The notes: a model not told the origin generated them from the sequence alone. 64,000 nucleotides of DNA from Deltaproteobacteria bacterium (GCA_016218725.1 JACRDB010000169.1:1-64000), one strand, 5' to 3'. Shown: positions 24,087 to 33,809, numbered from the stretch's first letter. Translations and numbers: made by a program.

Positions 24087-27000
24087 TCAGTTGCTGACGT
24101 AGGCTCGACCCGGGACGCCGTCTCCCGGCGTTGGCGAGCACCCTGCGTGGAGCGGCGGGTTGAAGGAACCTGTGAGGGAGCACACGCCAGGCGTCGCATG
24201 GATCCGGATGCGTCCGAGGCCGCCCACCCCGCCTGCGTTCGAGCAGGTCCCGGCGGCTCCTCTGGCTCCGCCCACGGCCTGCACGGACCCGCTGATATCG
24301 AGCCTGGACGCTACGAGATACACCACTCCCCCCGAGCCGCCGCCGCCGCCGCCGGAGGCCAGCATGCTCGCGCCGCCAGCGCCCCCGTTGGCCCAGAGGG
24401 CGCCGGTGACCCTCATGGCGCTGGGGGTGGTGACTCGCAGGGCGCCACCACCGCCGCCGCCGCCTCCGCCGCCCGGCCAGCCGCAGCTATGGCACTGGCC
24501 TCCCCCTCCACCGCCTGCGGAGCCAGGGAAGAAGGTCGTGGCTACCGCCAGGTCACTTGCGGCGGCTGTCCCGATGGCCCCGCCGCCGCCGCCACCACCG
24601 ATGTAGGTGGACCCTGCACAGCCCGCGCCGCCCGAACCCGCTGCGTAGGGACCGGGACTGACGCCGGCGCCACCGCCCGAGGCAACGCCGGTCGCAGCCG
24701 CACCACCCGCGCCACCGGACGAGCCCCCCGACGATCCACCCGCACCCCCGACCATGGCGTACGCACCGCCGCCACCACCACCGGCGTACCCTCCACCGCC
24801 GCCGCCACCGTCGCACACGCCGCCGCCTGCTCCCCCGCCGAAGCTTCCTCCCGGCGCCATGCAACTGCGGCCCGCACCCGACGCCCCGGCGGCGCCGCTC
24901 CCTCCGTCGCCCCGCGTGGGACAGCTCCCCCGGCCAGCCGGAGCGCTCATCGCAGAGGGCTGTCCCGTGGCCCCGCCGCTGCCGCCGCCGAAGTAGCAGG
25001 TGGCCGTCGCTCCGGCGCCCCCCGCCTGACCGCTGACATCCACCACGCCTGCGATGACGACGTCGCCCGTGGCGCGCAGCTCCAGGACCCCGCTGCCGCT
25101 GGTCGTGACCGTGACGCCCGCAGGGATGTTGATCGTCGTGAAGTGGTGGACCCCCGGCGAGAGGCTGACGCTCACCGTGGGGCTGAAGGCGCCCTCGGCG
25201 CCCGAGCTTGGGAACATGAAGGTGCTGCAGGCGCCGCCGACGCACGCGAACCCTGCGCCGCATGCGCGCCCGCAGGCGCCGCAGTGGGAGGGGTCCGTCG
25301 TGGTGTTGGCCTCGCAGCCGTTGGAGGCGACCCCGTCGCAGTCCACGAAGCCGCCGGCGCAGGTGAACCGACAGACTCCGCCCGCCTCGCACCGACCGGA
25401 GGCGGCGCCGGCGGGCACCGGGCAGGCCGTCGCCGCGTTGGTCAGGCCATCCGCGCTGCAGACCTGCCGCGACGACGGAGACGCGCAGGAGACCTCACCC
25501 GGCGTACACACCCAGGGGCGGCACGCGTCACCCATGCAGGTCTCGCGGGTCCCGCAGGGCCGTCGGCTGACCGTGAACCCATCGGCGCCACAGATGCCGT
25601 TGGTGCTGGCGTCCACGCAGGCGGAGACGCCCGGGGTGCAGCTCCACGCCCGGCAGGCTCCGCCCACGCACGCCTCCCTCGCGCCGCACGGGGCCGTCGT
25701 GTAGCCGAGCCCGTCTCCATTGCAGACACGGCGCTCGCTCAAGGAGGCGCAGCTCAGCGAGCCCGGGGTGCAGACCAGCGGGACGCAGGCCCCTCCCATA
25801 CAGGCATGCATCGAAGGGCAGGGCGTAGGCGTCACCGCGAGCCCATCGGGACCACAGGTGCCAACCACCCGAAGGTCTACACAGGTCGTCATTCCCGGCA
25901 TGCAGGTCCACGGTCGGCAGGCGCCGCCGCTGCACGACTCTCGCGCCCCGCAGGCCGCGCTCATGAAGCCGAGGCCCTCGGCGTTGCACACGCGCCGTTC
26001 GGTCGTGGATCCACAGCTCGCGGCGCCGGGCATGCAAACCTGGGGTACACAGACGCCCGCGCTACAGGTCTCCATGGCGCCGCAGGCGGCGGCGGTGTAC
26101 CCGAGCCCATCGGGGTTGCAGACCCGCCGGACGCGAGGGGAGGGGCAGTCGGCGCCGCCGGGCATGCAGGAGCGCGCCTGACAGGCTCCCGCCGCGCAGC
26201 TCTCCCCTGCGCCGCAAGGGACGGTGGTGTAGCCCAGGCCGTCGGTGTTGCACTCACGGCGCTCGGAGACGGAGGCGCAGCTCGCGGCGCCGGGGGAGCA
26301 CAGCCGTGGCTGGCACCGGCCCACGCTACAGGTGTGCGTCGAGGGACAGGGCGCCTCGACCCACGCGCCGCCGCGCGGGTCGCAGGTGCGCAGCCGCATC
26401 GCGTCGAGGCACTCCATGGCGCCGGGGCTGCACGCCTGCGGGCGGCACTCCACACCGGGAGCGCAGAGCTGGCCCCTCGGGCAGTCCGTGTCGGCCACGC
26501 ACTCGACGCACCGTCCACGCGTCGCGTCGCAGACCAGGCCCAGGTCGCTGCACTCTCGGGAGGAACGGCACATCCGTGGCGCGGGTACGCAGGACGTGTC
26601 CCGGCACACTTCTCCCATCGGACAGTCGACATCCATCGTGCAATCCACGCAGTAGCCCAGGGTGGTGTTGCAGACCTGCCCCGGGCACATCCGAGAAGAG
26701 GTGCAGCGCGCCACGGCGACGCAGCGGCCCTGGCGGCATGCCTCTCCGCCGCCGGTGCAGTCCAAGGACGTGAGACAGTCGACGCACACTCCCCGCGCCC
26801 GATCACAGAGCCGCCCCGCGGCGGAGCACTCGCGGTCCGACCTGCAGGCCAGCGGCGGGGCATCGGGCGCCTCCACGACGGGTGCATCCTGTGCGTCCGC
26901 GCGGTGGTCCGGTGGTCGGGCGGAGTCGTCGGACGTGGGCACCTCGGACCGCGACCCGAGGTCCTGGGTGCCTCCGTCGCCAGACGGCGCAGGGGAGTCG

Positions 27001-27092
27001 GTGCAACCCGGTGAGAGGATCATCACCAGGAGCGAGGACAGCACCAAGGTCGCTGGTTCATTGAGTCTTGGCACGGACCACCTCGACGACAT
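24087..27092 (-). CDS. Large Cys-rich repeat lipoprotein with Gly-rich tail
   Basis: This 1001-residue protein starts at ATG 27092, which gives a signal ending VMILSPGC. After an Asp/Pro linker come four short CxxDxxC-type segments (about 60-180). Then come eight repeats of about 43 residues with the pattern CxPGxxxC...RxCNxDGLGYTxxxCGxxExCxxGxC (about 205-560). One NGCE-type repeat (FVDCDGVASNGCE) follows. A strand-rich stretch leads to about 270 residues of Gly-rich sequence with runs of up to ten Gly. The design is that of a long disulphide-rib surface protein; role unknown. The Gly tract is coded mostly by GGC/GGT. An unnecessary 5' frame extension to 27362 is ignored. Confidence 0.82.
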   Translation of the reverse strand: MSSRWSVPRLNEPATLVLSSLLVMILSPGCTDSPAPSGDGGTQDLGSRSEVPTSDDSARPPDHRADAQDAPVVEAPDAPPLACRSDRECSAAGRLCDRARGVCVDCLTSLDCTGGGEACRQGRCVAVARCTSSRMCPGQVCNTTLGYCVDCTMDVDCPMGEVCRDTSCVPAPRMCRSSRECSDLGLVCDATRGRCVECVADTDCPRGQLCAPGVECRPQACSPGAMECLDAMRLRTCDPRGGAWVEAPCPSTHTCSVGRCQPRLCSPGAASCASVSERRECNTDGLGYTTVPCGAGESCAAGACQARSCMPGGADCPSPRVRRVCNPDGLGYTAAACGAMETCSAGVCVPQVCMPGAASCGSTTERRVCNAEGLGFMSAACGARESCSGGACRPWTCMPGMTTCVDLRVVGTCGPDGLAVTPTPCPSMHACMGGACVPLVCTPGSLSCASLSERRVCNGDGLGYTTAPCGAREACVGGACRAWSCTPGVSACVDASTNGICGADGFTVSRRPCGTRETCMGDACRPWVCTPGEVSCASPSSRQVCSADGLTNAATACPVPAGAASGRCEAGGVCRFTCAGGFVDCDGVASNGCEANTTTDPSHCGACGRACGAGFACVGGACSTFMFPSSGAEGAFSPTVSVSLSPGVHHFTTINIPAGVTVTTSGSGVLELRATGDVVIAGVVDVSGQAGGAGATATCYFGGGSGGATGQPSAMSAPAGRGSCPTRGDGGSGAAGASGAGRSCMAPGGSFGGGAGGGVCDGGGGGGGYAGGGGGGAYAMVGGAGGSSGGSSGGAGGAAATGVASGGGAGVSPGPYAAGSGGAGCAGSTYIGGGGGGGAIGTAAASDLAVATTFFPGSAGGGGGGQCHSCGWPGGGGGGGGGGALRVTTPSAMRVTGALWANGGAGGASMLASGGGGGGSGGVVYLVASRLDISGSVQAVGGARGAAGTCSNAGGVGGLGRIRIHATPGVCSLTGSFNPPLHAGCSPTPGDGVPGRAYVSN

Positions 27093-27424
27093 GAGGCCTG
27101 GGCCGACGGGTGGTGTCAAGGTGTCCGCCAACACGATGCGGCGGCCAGCAGGATCCGAGAGGAGCTCCTGACCCGCGCCGTGGATCCCTCTCGCGGGTGC
27201 CTGGTCGCAGACTACGGGGGCACGGAGGTCGACGCGGCGCTGCAGCAGGCCGTGACCAAATCCTGGCAAGCCCGCTGCCTCGGAGCGGAAGCGACAGGCG
27301 GGGGTCCAGCACGCGAGCAGACGAGACCAGCAGGCGCTACGCGGGTCGCTTCCGCTGCTCAATGTACTGGCGCAGGATCTCGCTAAGAGCTTGCGAGCGG
27401 CGTCGCGCGGAGTATACTGATCGG
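27093..27424. other. Intergenic stretch up to the TnpB element
   Basis: No complete gene. It holds the promoter side of the Cys-rich lipoprotein gene and, next to the TnpB start, a 25-codon minus-strand coding remnant (27337-27414). I found no convincing left-end hairpin for the element. Confidence 0.6.
27337..27414 (-). pseudogene. C-terminal fragment of a small antitoxin-like protein
   Basis: The minus strand reads SARRRSQALSEILRQYIEQR then KRPA and stop. The spacing of Arg, Leu and Tyr is that of the C-terminal helix of a small ribbon-helix-helix antitoxin. The frame is interrupted 5' at the edge of the TnpB element, so the rest of the gene is missing. Confidence 0.4.
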
Positions 27425-28695
27425 GTGCTCAGGGTCTATCGTTTTCGACTCTACCCGACACGCCTCCAGGAGGCGGCGCTGGAGCACACGCTGGACCTGT
27501 TGCGGGCAGTCTACAACGCGGCACTGGAGGAGCGGATCCGAGGCCATCGACACCGGCAGGAGGCCCTGGCGCGCAGCAGCGCACGGGTGCCCCAGAAGAT
27601 CACCGGCGCCTCGCAGGAGAAGGCCCTCACGGAGATCAAGCACGACTGCGCGGCGTACAAGAAGGTCCACACCCACCTGCTCCAGGACGCGGTCAAGCGC
27701 CTCGACAAAGCCTTCCATGCCTTCTTCCGCAGGGTCCAGACAAGGGAGAAGGCGGGGGAGAAGGCAGGCTTCCCGAGTTCAAGAGCCGGAACCCCTACCA
27801 GACCTTCACCTTCAAGGACGCGGGGCAGCACAACACCGCCGCCTTCGTGGGGGTGGTGCGCTGTGGCATGGGACGGCTGCGCCTGTCGGGCATCGGCAAC
27901 GTCAAGGTCAAGCTCCACCGCAAGATGGAGGGCACGCTCAAGACCGTGGGCGTAACCTGCGACGGGGACGGCCACTGGTACGCCCTGGTCACTCGCGAGG
28001 TGCCGCGCAAGGTCCTGCCGGGCACCGGTCACCAGGTAGGCCTCGACGTGGGGCTGCGCGCCTTCGTCGCCACCAGCGACGGGGAGTGGGTGCCCAACCC
28101 GAGGCCCCTGGAGTCCGCACGCCTGGAGGTCGAGCGGGCCCAGCGCAAGGTGAGCCGCCGCAGCAGGGGTTCCAAGCGCCGGGCCAAGGCGAAGCGCCTG
28201 CTAGCGCGGGCGCACGCCCGGGTGCGCAACGCCCGCAAGGACTTCCAGCACAAGACTGCGCGGACGCTGGTGGTTCGCAACGACCGCCTCGCGGTCGAGG
28301 ACCTGAACCTCAAGGGGCTTGCGCGGGGGAGGCTCGCGCGGCCCATTCACGATGCCGCGTGGGGCCAGTTCGTCTCGATCCTCGCAGCCAAAGCGGAAGA
28401 AGCTGGGCGCGAGCTCCTTCGGGTCGATCCACGCGGCACCTCCCAACGCTGTTCGGCGTGCGACCAGCAGGTCCCCAAGGACCTGTCGGTGCGTGTACAC
28501 CAATGCCCACACTGCGGGCTGGTGCTGGACCGCGATGTCAACGCCGCAAGAAACATCCTCCGTGCCCCTGCGGTCGCGGAGCCAGAGACCAGGCCGGGAC
28601 GCGGCCTTCGGGGAGCTGCGCCTGCACGACGTCGTGGACAACCACGACGCACGGCGGACAGCAAAGATCCGAGAAGCTCCCTCCTCGCGCGATAG
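27425..28695 (+). pseudogene. tnpB: Frameshifted TnpB (IS200/IS605-family RNA-guided nuclease)
   Basis: The first 115 codons from GTG 27425 read as a TnpB N-terminus (LRVYRFRLYPTRLQEAALEH). The homologous frame then moves back by one base near 27750-27772 and continues with PEFKSRNPYQTFTFKD to 28695. All active-site motifs are in the second frame: RuvC-I VGLDVGL, RuvC-II LAVEDLNL, zinc finger CSACDQQ...CPHCG, and the final acid in DRDVNAARN. It either lost one base or uses -1 slippage on the GGGGGA run at 27752. There is no tnpA, so it is an IS1341-type element. A sequencing error is the simplest alternative. Confidence 0.85.
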
Positions 28696-28709
28696 CGCAG
28701 GAGGGGGAG
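28677..28709 (+). repeat. Hairpin at the TnpB element right end
   Basis: CTCCCTCCTCGCGC and GCGCAGGAGGGGGAG pair around a GATA loop with small bulges, exactly at the TnpB stop codon. IS200/IS605 elements carry subterminal hairpins, and the TnpB guide RNA ends near the right end, so this is the likely right boundary. No direct repeats are expected for this family. Confidence 0.6.
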
Positions 28710-28873
28710 TTGTCACAGCCTGGGACACAGCGCCGGGTGGGAGGGTCGCAGTGCTGGTCCGCGGGGCAGGTGTCGGGCATCGCGCCGCAGGCGACGCACC
28801 GCCCGGAGGCGGTGTCGCACACCCGGAGCCCGAGCTCGTTGCCCGCGCAGTCATTGTCGTCGCGGCACCCACC
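28691..28873 (-). pseudogene. Truncated fragment of a Cys-rich lipoprotein gene
   Basis: The minus strand encodes CRDDNDCAGNELGLRVC, then GRCVACGAMPDTCPADQHCD and RRCVPGCDN. This closely follows the part of the lipoprotein at 51015 reading GRCVGCVPSMDTCPASQHCD. There is no start codon with a signal peptide upstream (the transglutaminase gene ends at 28900), and the downstream part is cut at the TnpB element end. It is a remnant of a paralogous gene. Confidence 0.65.
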
Positions 28874-28899
28874 CGACGCGGCCACGCGGGTCCGTGCCG

Positions 28900-29715
28900 T
28901 CACGGCGCGCCGACGATCTCGTCGCACTGGACCACGAAGCGCTTGAGCACGTTCGGACCGAAGGTGTTGCTGATGGGCACGTCCGCGGCGTCGCGCCCTC
29001 GGGCGATCAGCACGCGTCCGAGGCGCCGGGCGTTGTTCCGCGCGTCGAAGGTCCACCACCGGCCGCCGAGGTACGCCTCGAACCAGGCCGCGAAGTCCAT
29101 TGGCCCGCGCTGCGCCGGGAGGCCCATGTCGCCCAGGTACCCGGTGCAGTAGCGCGCAGGGATGTTCATGCAACGGCAGAACGCCACGGCGAGGTGCGCG
29201 AAGTCGCGGCAGACGCCTACGCGCTCGTGGTACGCCTCCCACGCCGTCCTGGTGTTGCGGGCAGACTCGTAGGCGAACGTCAAGTGCGAGTGCACGAAGT
29301 CGCAGATCGCCTGGACCCTGCCCCAGCCCGGCGGCGAGCCATCGAAGAGGCTCCACGCCACGTCCGAGAGGCGATCGGTCTCGCAGTATCGGCTCCCGAG
29401 GAGGAACACGATGCTCTCCTCGGGGAGGTCCTCGACGCGGTGCTGGTGTGCCGAGGTGTCGACCGCGTCCGGCTGACCGTCGTCGTGGAGGACGGCGCTG
29501 GCGGCGAGGCGGAACTCGCCCGCCGGCGCGACGAGGCGCGTGCACCAGTTGCCGAAGCCGTCCCGGTAGGCCGTCATGGGAACCGCCGGGCTCGTGGAGA
29601 TGCGGTCCGGCACCAGCAGCTCCGAGGCGCGCGAGTAGTGGATGTTTAGCATCACGATCATCGGCGTCGGCTGTGGGCACTCGTAGAGGAGCTCGAAGCC
29701 TGCTTGGATCTTCAT
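28900..29715 (-). CDS. Transglutaminase-like protein with atypical His position
   Basis: This 271-residue protein has a bacterial transglutaminase N-terminal beta domain (about 1-75) and a transglutaminase core. The nucleophile region is RVGVCRDFAHLAV (Cys at about 169) and the Asp region WWTFDARNN (about 220-227). In classical members a His precedes AWxE; here the segment is MDFAAWFEAY, with Ala. I recall related proteins with Ser there, so the subgroup may use another residue or be inactive. Cytoplasmic, no signal. It lies downstream of the ZU5-type lipoprotein gene on the same strand, with a 180-bp gap. Confidence 0.85.
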   Translation of the reverse strand: MKIQAGFELLYECPQPTPMIVMLNIHYSRASELLVPDRISTSPAVPMTAYRDGFGNWCTRLVAPAGEFRLAASAVLHDDGQPDAVDTSAHQHRVEDLPEESIVFLLGSRYCETDRLSDVAWSLFDGSPPGWGRVQAICDFVHSHLTFAYESARNTRTAWEAYHERVGVCRDFAHLAVAFCRCMNIPARYCTGYLGDMGLPAQRGPMDFAAWFEAYLGGRWWTFDARNNARRLGRVLIARGRDAADVPISNTFGPNVLKRFVVQCDEIVGAP

Positions 29716-29896
29716 GGGGTCCCTCCCGCTGGGCCCCGCGCGACGGCCGTCCGCCGGCGGTGCCCCGTTCCTCGAACCAGCGGATCAGGTCTCCGGATGC
29801 TCCCGGTCGCGAGCGCGACGCTCGTGTCCGCAGCGCCAAGATACAGGAGGATCGAGTCGGACCCAAACGGGGACCGTCGACGACGGTTCATGCGTC

Positions 29897-32734
29897 CTAC
29901 TCCGGGAGCGGAAATACCTCTCGGAAGAAGGGCCCCCTCGGACACGCTCCGCAGGTGAAGGGCACCCCTCGGTGGAGGTTGCTCCCGGACGCTCGACCGG
30001 CGCGGAACAAGGTGAGGAGACCGACGCCGTAGCAGTTTGAACCGCAGGGCGCCGTCGGGCGCTCGTCCACGGCCTGGACCTCCACCTGGGATTCCATCCC
30101 GCAGGCCATGAACGAGAAGGGCCCTCGGGGACCGGTCACCATCCCTCGGTCGTGGTGGAGCTCCCGCCGCGCGCCGTCGGTGGAGAGCAGGGTCACGATG
30201 AGGTTGTCGTCCACCTGGATCGCTACGGTGGGCCTCCCTCCGCCTGCCAACACGAAGGCCCGCTGGGTCCCGAAGCGGAAGACGAAGCGCGAGGCGTCCA
30301 TCGGCGCAGCTTGCGAAGGCCCCGGGGTGAGCAGCCCCGCGGGGTCCACCACCCCGGCGGGCGCCACCGCCGCGGAGGGGAGCTCCAAACGATAGTCCTG
30401 GCAGCGCGCGAGGTCCCTGGAGGGGGCCAGCAGCACCTCGTGGACCACGGCCCCGGTCGCCGGGGTTCGCTCGACGACCGAGAGCGTCACCCCGGGCACC
30501 GCCATCCCTCCGTCGTCGGTGAGCCTCGCGCCGGAGAGCGCGTCGATGCGGACCGAGTGGTTGAAGCGCACCCGGAGGCGGAGGCGCTCCTGCGCGCGTG
30601 GACAATGTGCCGGGTCCGTCACCGCGGTGGTGCCGTCCAGGGGCTCCACGGAGGCCACGAGGTTCGCGGGCATCAGCACCAGCCGGAGCGGGAGGTTGGC
30701 GCCTCCCGGGAACGAGAGCTCGACCGCGAAGCGCCGCTCGGCCATGCCAGCAGGGAGCGTCACCGTGTCCAGCACCCAGCCCCAGCGGGTCTTTGGGGTC
30801 ACCGCCGCCGCGCCGGAGAGGAAGGCCCAGCGGAAGGCGCCCCCCGTGGACCCCTCAGGCACCACCCGGACCGCCCGCGAGGTCGCGTCGCTGGCGCCGG
30901 CGGTCTGCCCTCGGAAGTTCGCCAGGAGGTGGAAGCGCCGCGGCACCTCCGGCGGCGCCCCCGGAGGTCGCGTCAGCCGCAGGGGGAGGCGGTAAACCAC
31001 GCCATAGTTCCCGGCGTTCTGGATCGGGATCCCCGGATCTGGTGACAGTCGCAGCGACGCGGGGCTGCACCGCGCGACGGGGCCGAGCTCATCGGCGCCG
31101 TTCTCCAGGTCGTTCAGGAGCCCCCTCAAGGCGGGGTTGTCACGGTGTGAGAGCTGCGCGGCGAAGACCCTGGCCCCATCGCCAGGCACCTCCCAGGGCG
31201 CGCTCCGAGCGCGGTCGGCGTGAGGGAAATGCCCTCGGATGTGGGCCAGGCGCCAGAGCGACGAGCTTCCCTCCAGCTGCTCGCCGTGCGGCGCTGGCGG
31301 CACCCTCGCGTCGTCAAGGAGCGCGGCGGTGGTGGTCGGGAGCGTCGCGCCCACGGCCGCGGCGACGACCAGGATCCTCGCGTCACAGGCTCCTGCGCCC
31401 GAGAGCTCCAGCTCCATGGTCCCGCTGACCATCTGGTGTGGGAGGAGCGTCGCGCGAAAGAGCACCCTCGCCTCCCCGGCGGGCGCGGAGACGCTCCCGG
31501 TGACCGCGCCGGGCGTGAAGTCCGCGGGGCACCGTCGCCCGTCTCGCGCCTCCAGGAAGCACACCGTCGCCGCGGTGCCGGCGGCCAGGGGGTTGGGATC
31601 GGTCACCAGGGCACCGCGGACGCTCCCTCGGACCTCGCCGGCGCCGGCGGCCAGGAGCCCGACCACCTCGATGCGCCCGGAGAGCTCGTTCACGTGATGG
31701 ACAAAGAGCCTGGGCGAGACGGTGCCTCCGCCCCCATCGCAGCCCACGCGATCCTGGTAGAGACGCCCCGGACGCAGCGAGATCCCGCCCAGCTCGGGGC
31801 AGTGACGCCCGTCGCGGGTGAGCAGGAGCTCCGGGGAGTTGCTCACCAGGAGGGGGCCTCCGAGGGCGTCCAGCGTCTGCGCGCCGGTCGTCTCCCGGTT
31901 CGCAACGAGCGCCCCATTGAAGTCGTAAAGCGCGACGGGGGCAGCGCCTGGCGCGGGTGGTGGGAGCTCGAGCTGGATCCGGGCGCTGGTGTCCCGGACC
32001 GGACCCGCCGCCAGCGTGGCCGTCAGGTGAATGCTGAAGCCATCGAGGGTGAGCTCGGCGCGGCGCCGGTCGGGCGCGAGGCGCACCGGGCCTCCTGGCT
32101 CCCAGCGCCCATCGTCGTGAGAGATCCAGTGCGAGACCTCCTCGCCGCCGGGATCCTCGATGGGCACCCGGAGCGTCGCGGGTCTTCGGAGGACCAATCC
32201 CTCGGGCAGGAGACGCACCGACGAGAGCACCCGCGCAAAACCCAGCAGGGCGCCGCTGGGAGGCACCGCTGCGCCGGGCTCCAGGGTGATCTCCGTGGGA
32301 GCATCCAGCGCCCCGGGGGGGATCTCGAGCTCTACCGCGCCAGCCCGCAGGAGCCCTCCGGCAGGGCCTGTCCGTAGCGTCCCGGGACCGTCCGCGGTAG
32401 CCATGTCAGGAGACGCTGCCTCCGAAGCGGCGGAGTCTGAGAGCGTGCCATCGGGTGCCGGGACGTCCGCGTCGACGAGCGGCATCGCGGCGTCGAATGC
32501 GAGCGAGTCCGCGTCGAGCGAGGGGAGGTCCTGGCGGGGGTCCGTGGCATCCCCGGCAGGGGTGTCCCGCGGCGCGTCGCGCCCGTCGATCGGGCTCAAA
32601 TCTTCAGTAATTTCGACAAGATCGGAGGCTGCATCGGGCAAGGTCCGGTCCGGGGAGGGCGTCGCGCCGCCCCCACCGCAGCGCGCCAGCAGGAGTCCCA
32701 CCAGGACGACTCGGCCCAGGAGACGGTGGTCCAT
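29897..32734 (-). CDS. ZU5/Ig-like domain lipoprotein
   Basis: This 945-residue protein starts at ATG 32734, giving a signal ending LLLARC. A long Asp/Ala-rich linker (about 25-115) follows. A ZU5-like domain (AVELEIPPGALDAPTEITLE) is followed by long beta-rich stretches. Towards the end there is a probable bacterial Ig-like (Big_5) domain, RLRVRFNHSVRIDALSGARL, and then Cys-containing C-terminal parts (FTCGACPRGP). No enzyme motif is present. It resembles large outer-surface proteins common in this bacterial group. Upstream of it is a 165-bp gap to the Uma2 gene. Confidence 0.75.
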   Translation of the reverse strand: MDHRLLGRVVLVGLLLARCGGGGATPSPDRTLPDAASDLVEITEDLSPIDGRDAPRDTPAGDATDPRQDLPSLDADSLAFDAAMPLVDADVPAPDGTLSDSAASEAASPDMATADGPGTLRTGPAGGLLRAGAVELEIPPGALDAPTEITLEPGAAVPPSGALLGFARVLSSVRLLPEGLVLRRPATLRVPIEDPGGEEVSHWISHDDGRWEPGGPVRLAPDRRRAELTLDGFSIHLTATLAAGPVRDTSARIQLELPPPAPGAAPVALYDFNGALVANRETTGAQTLDALGGPLLVSNSPELLLTRDGRHCPELGGISLRPGRLYQDRVGCDGGGGTVSPRLFVHHVNELSGRIEVVGLLAAGAGEVRGSVRGALVTDPNPLAAGTAATVCFLEARDGRRCPADFTPGAVTGSVSAPAGEARVLFRATLLPHQMVSGTMELELSGAGACDARILVVAAAVGATLPTTTAALLDDARVPPAPHGEQLEGSSSLWRLAHIRGHFPHADRARSAPWEVPGDGARVFAAQLSHRDNPALRGLLNDLENGADELGPVARCSPASLRLSPDPGIPIQNAGNYGVVYRLPLRLTRPPGAPPEVPRRFHLLANFRGQTAGASDATSRAVRVVPEGSTGGAFRWAFLSGAAAVTPKTRWGWVLDTVTLPAGMAERRFAVELSFPGGANLPLRLVLMPANLVASVEPLDGTTAVTDPAHCPRAQERLRLRVRFNHSVRIDALSGARLTDDGGMAVPGVTLSVVERTPATGAVVHEVLLAPSRDLARCQDYRLELPSAAVAPAGVVDPAGLLTPGPSQAAPMDASRFVFRFGTQRAFVLAGGGRPTVAIQVDDNLIVTLLSTDGARRELHHDRGMVTGPRGPFSFMACGMESQVEVQAVDERPTAPCGSNCYGVGLLTLFRAGRASGSNLHRGVPFTCGACPRGPFFREVFPLPE

Positions 32735-32900
32735 GAGGCTGAGGGTACTCTCTGCGCGGTCCGTGGGTCCACACGCCCTGCGTTCCATCGGAAGCGGAGG
32801 GTCACCGTGGCGCTCTGGTGTCTTCTCCGTGCCCCGCTGCGTCTTGGATCATCGGTCCCGACGAGGCTGCAACGTGATGGCGGATGACGCCTAGGGAGGT

Positions 32901-33689
32901 TCACCCTGTTCCTTCGGACCTTGTCCCCACCGGAGGAGCCGCTCCGAGTGCCTCGGCCAGCGCCCGGCGCAGGCGCTCGACTTCGGCGCGGGCGGCCTCC
33001 TTGGCGACGCGTTCGGCCGCCTCCGCGGCCAGGGCGGCCTCCTTGGCGGCGCGCTCAGCGTGGACGAGCGCGAGCGCGGCTTGCTCGGCCTCCTCGGCGG
33101 TGGGGAGCAGGAGCCCGCCGTTGGGACCGGTGGCGAGGCGGAGCCGCGGGTGCCCATCCTGGTCCACGAGGCGCACGAAGCAGCCGAGGACCTGGCTCCA
33201 CACGCGGTCTCCCCGCGCGCTGGCCACGCTCTTGAGGACGCCGCGCACGCGGCGGTAGAGCTGCCATCGCACCCTGCGGCGGCTGCGCGCCGTGGCGCCG
33301 GGGTCGAAGATCACCAGCTCGCGCACGCCCATGGCGTCGTAGTCCGCGGGCGCGTCGTCGTAGTCCTTCTGCCAGTTGTCGGCGCTGCACACCTCCAGCG
33401 CAAACGACGGGGCGTGGCCCTCCCAGGTCTTCCAGCTCCCTACCTCCGGCGCGTCCTGCGGGACGCCCTCCAGCACGTACACATCCGGCGCACGGCTCGC
33501 GTGGGGGTCGCCCTCGCGCCAGTACACGAACTGGTTGGCCCCCGCGAAGGCCACCCGCCCCTGCGCGCGAAACCAACGCACCAGGACACCCCGCAGCAGC
33601 TCCGCGATGAAGCGCTGGAGCGCGTGCTCCCCCATCTCGTCCGTCTCCGGGTACCAGACCGCGTCCGCCTGCTTCGCCGCCGCGACCAT
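32901..33689 (-). CDS. Uma2-family (DUF820) PD-(D/E)XK protein with coiled-coil tail
   Basis: This 262-residue protein belongs to the restriction-endonuclease-like Uma2 family. The core shows RAPDVYVLEGVP (about 66-77) and FALEVCSADNW (about 95-105) as the usual D...ExK-like positions, then MGVRELVIFDP. The Lys of ExK is not in the expected place, so activity is uncertain. The C-terminal 55 residues form an Ala/Glu-rich coiled coil, AAKEAALAAEAAERVAKEAA. Such genes are greatly amplified in cyanobacteria and found in some Myxococcota; their role is unknown. Confidence 0.85.
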   Translation of the reverse strand: MVAAAKQADAVWYPETDEMGEHALQRFIAELLRGVLVRWFRAQGRVAFAGANQFVYWREGDPHASRAPDVYVLEGVPQDAPEVGSWKTWEGHAPSFALEVCSADNWQKDYDDAPADYDAMGVRELVIFDPGATARSRRRVRWQLYRRVRGVLKSVASARGDRVWSQVLGCFVRLVDQDGHPRLRLATGPNGGLLLPTAEEAEQAALALVHAERAAKEAALAAEAAERVAKEAARAEVERLRRALAEALGAAPPVGTRSEGTG

Positions 33690-33809
33690 GCTCCACCTCT
33701 ACCACGTCGCCGCTCCGCGGACCAGCCGCGCGGCAGACCTCACGGTGCATGAAGTTCGCGGCGGCACCCTGGCTGGTGTATCCCTCCTCGCCGGAAGGGA
33801 GGTCCCACG

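Noticed and set aside
24300..24880. Regular short repeats that might be a CRISPR array
   Set aside because: They are codon-level Gly repeats inside the 24087 protein, with no constant repeat-spacer spacing.
22845..27014. A 1389-codon open frame on the plus strand
   Set aside because: It runs antisense to two lipoprotein genes with signal peptides and regular repeats. Its translation is low-complexity Arg/Ala/Gly and arises from high GC at third positions.
27093..28899. A TnpA transposase for the TnpB element
   Set aside because: No HUH-type frame is present on either side, so the element depends on a transposase elsewhere.
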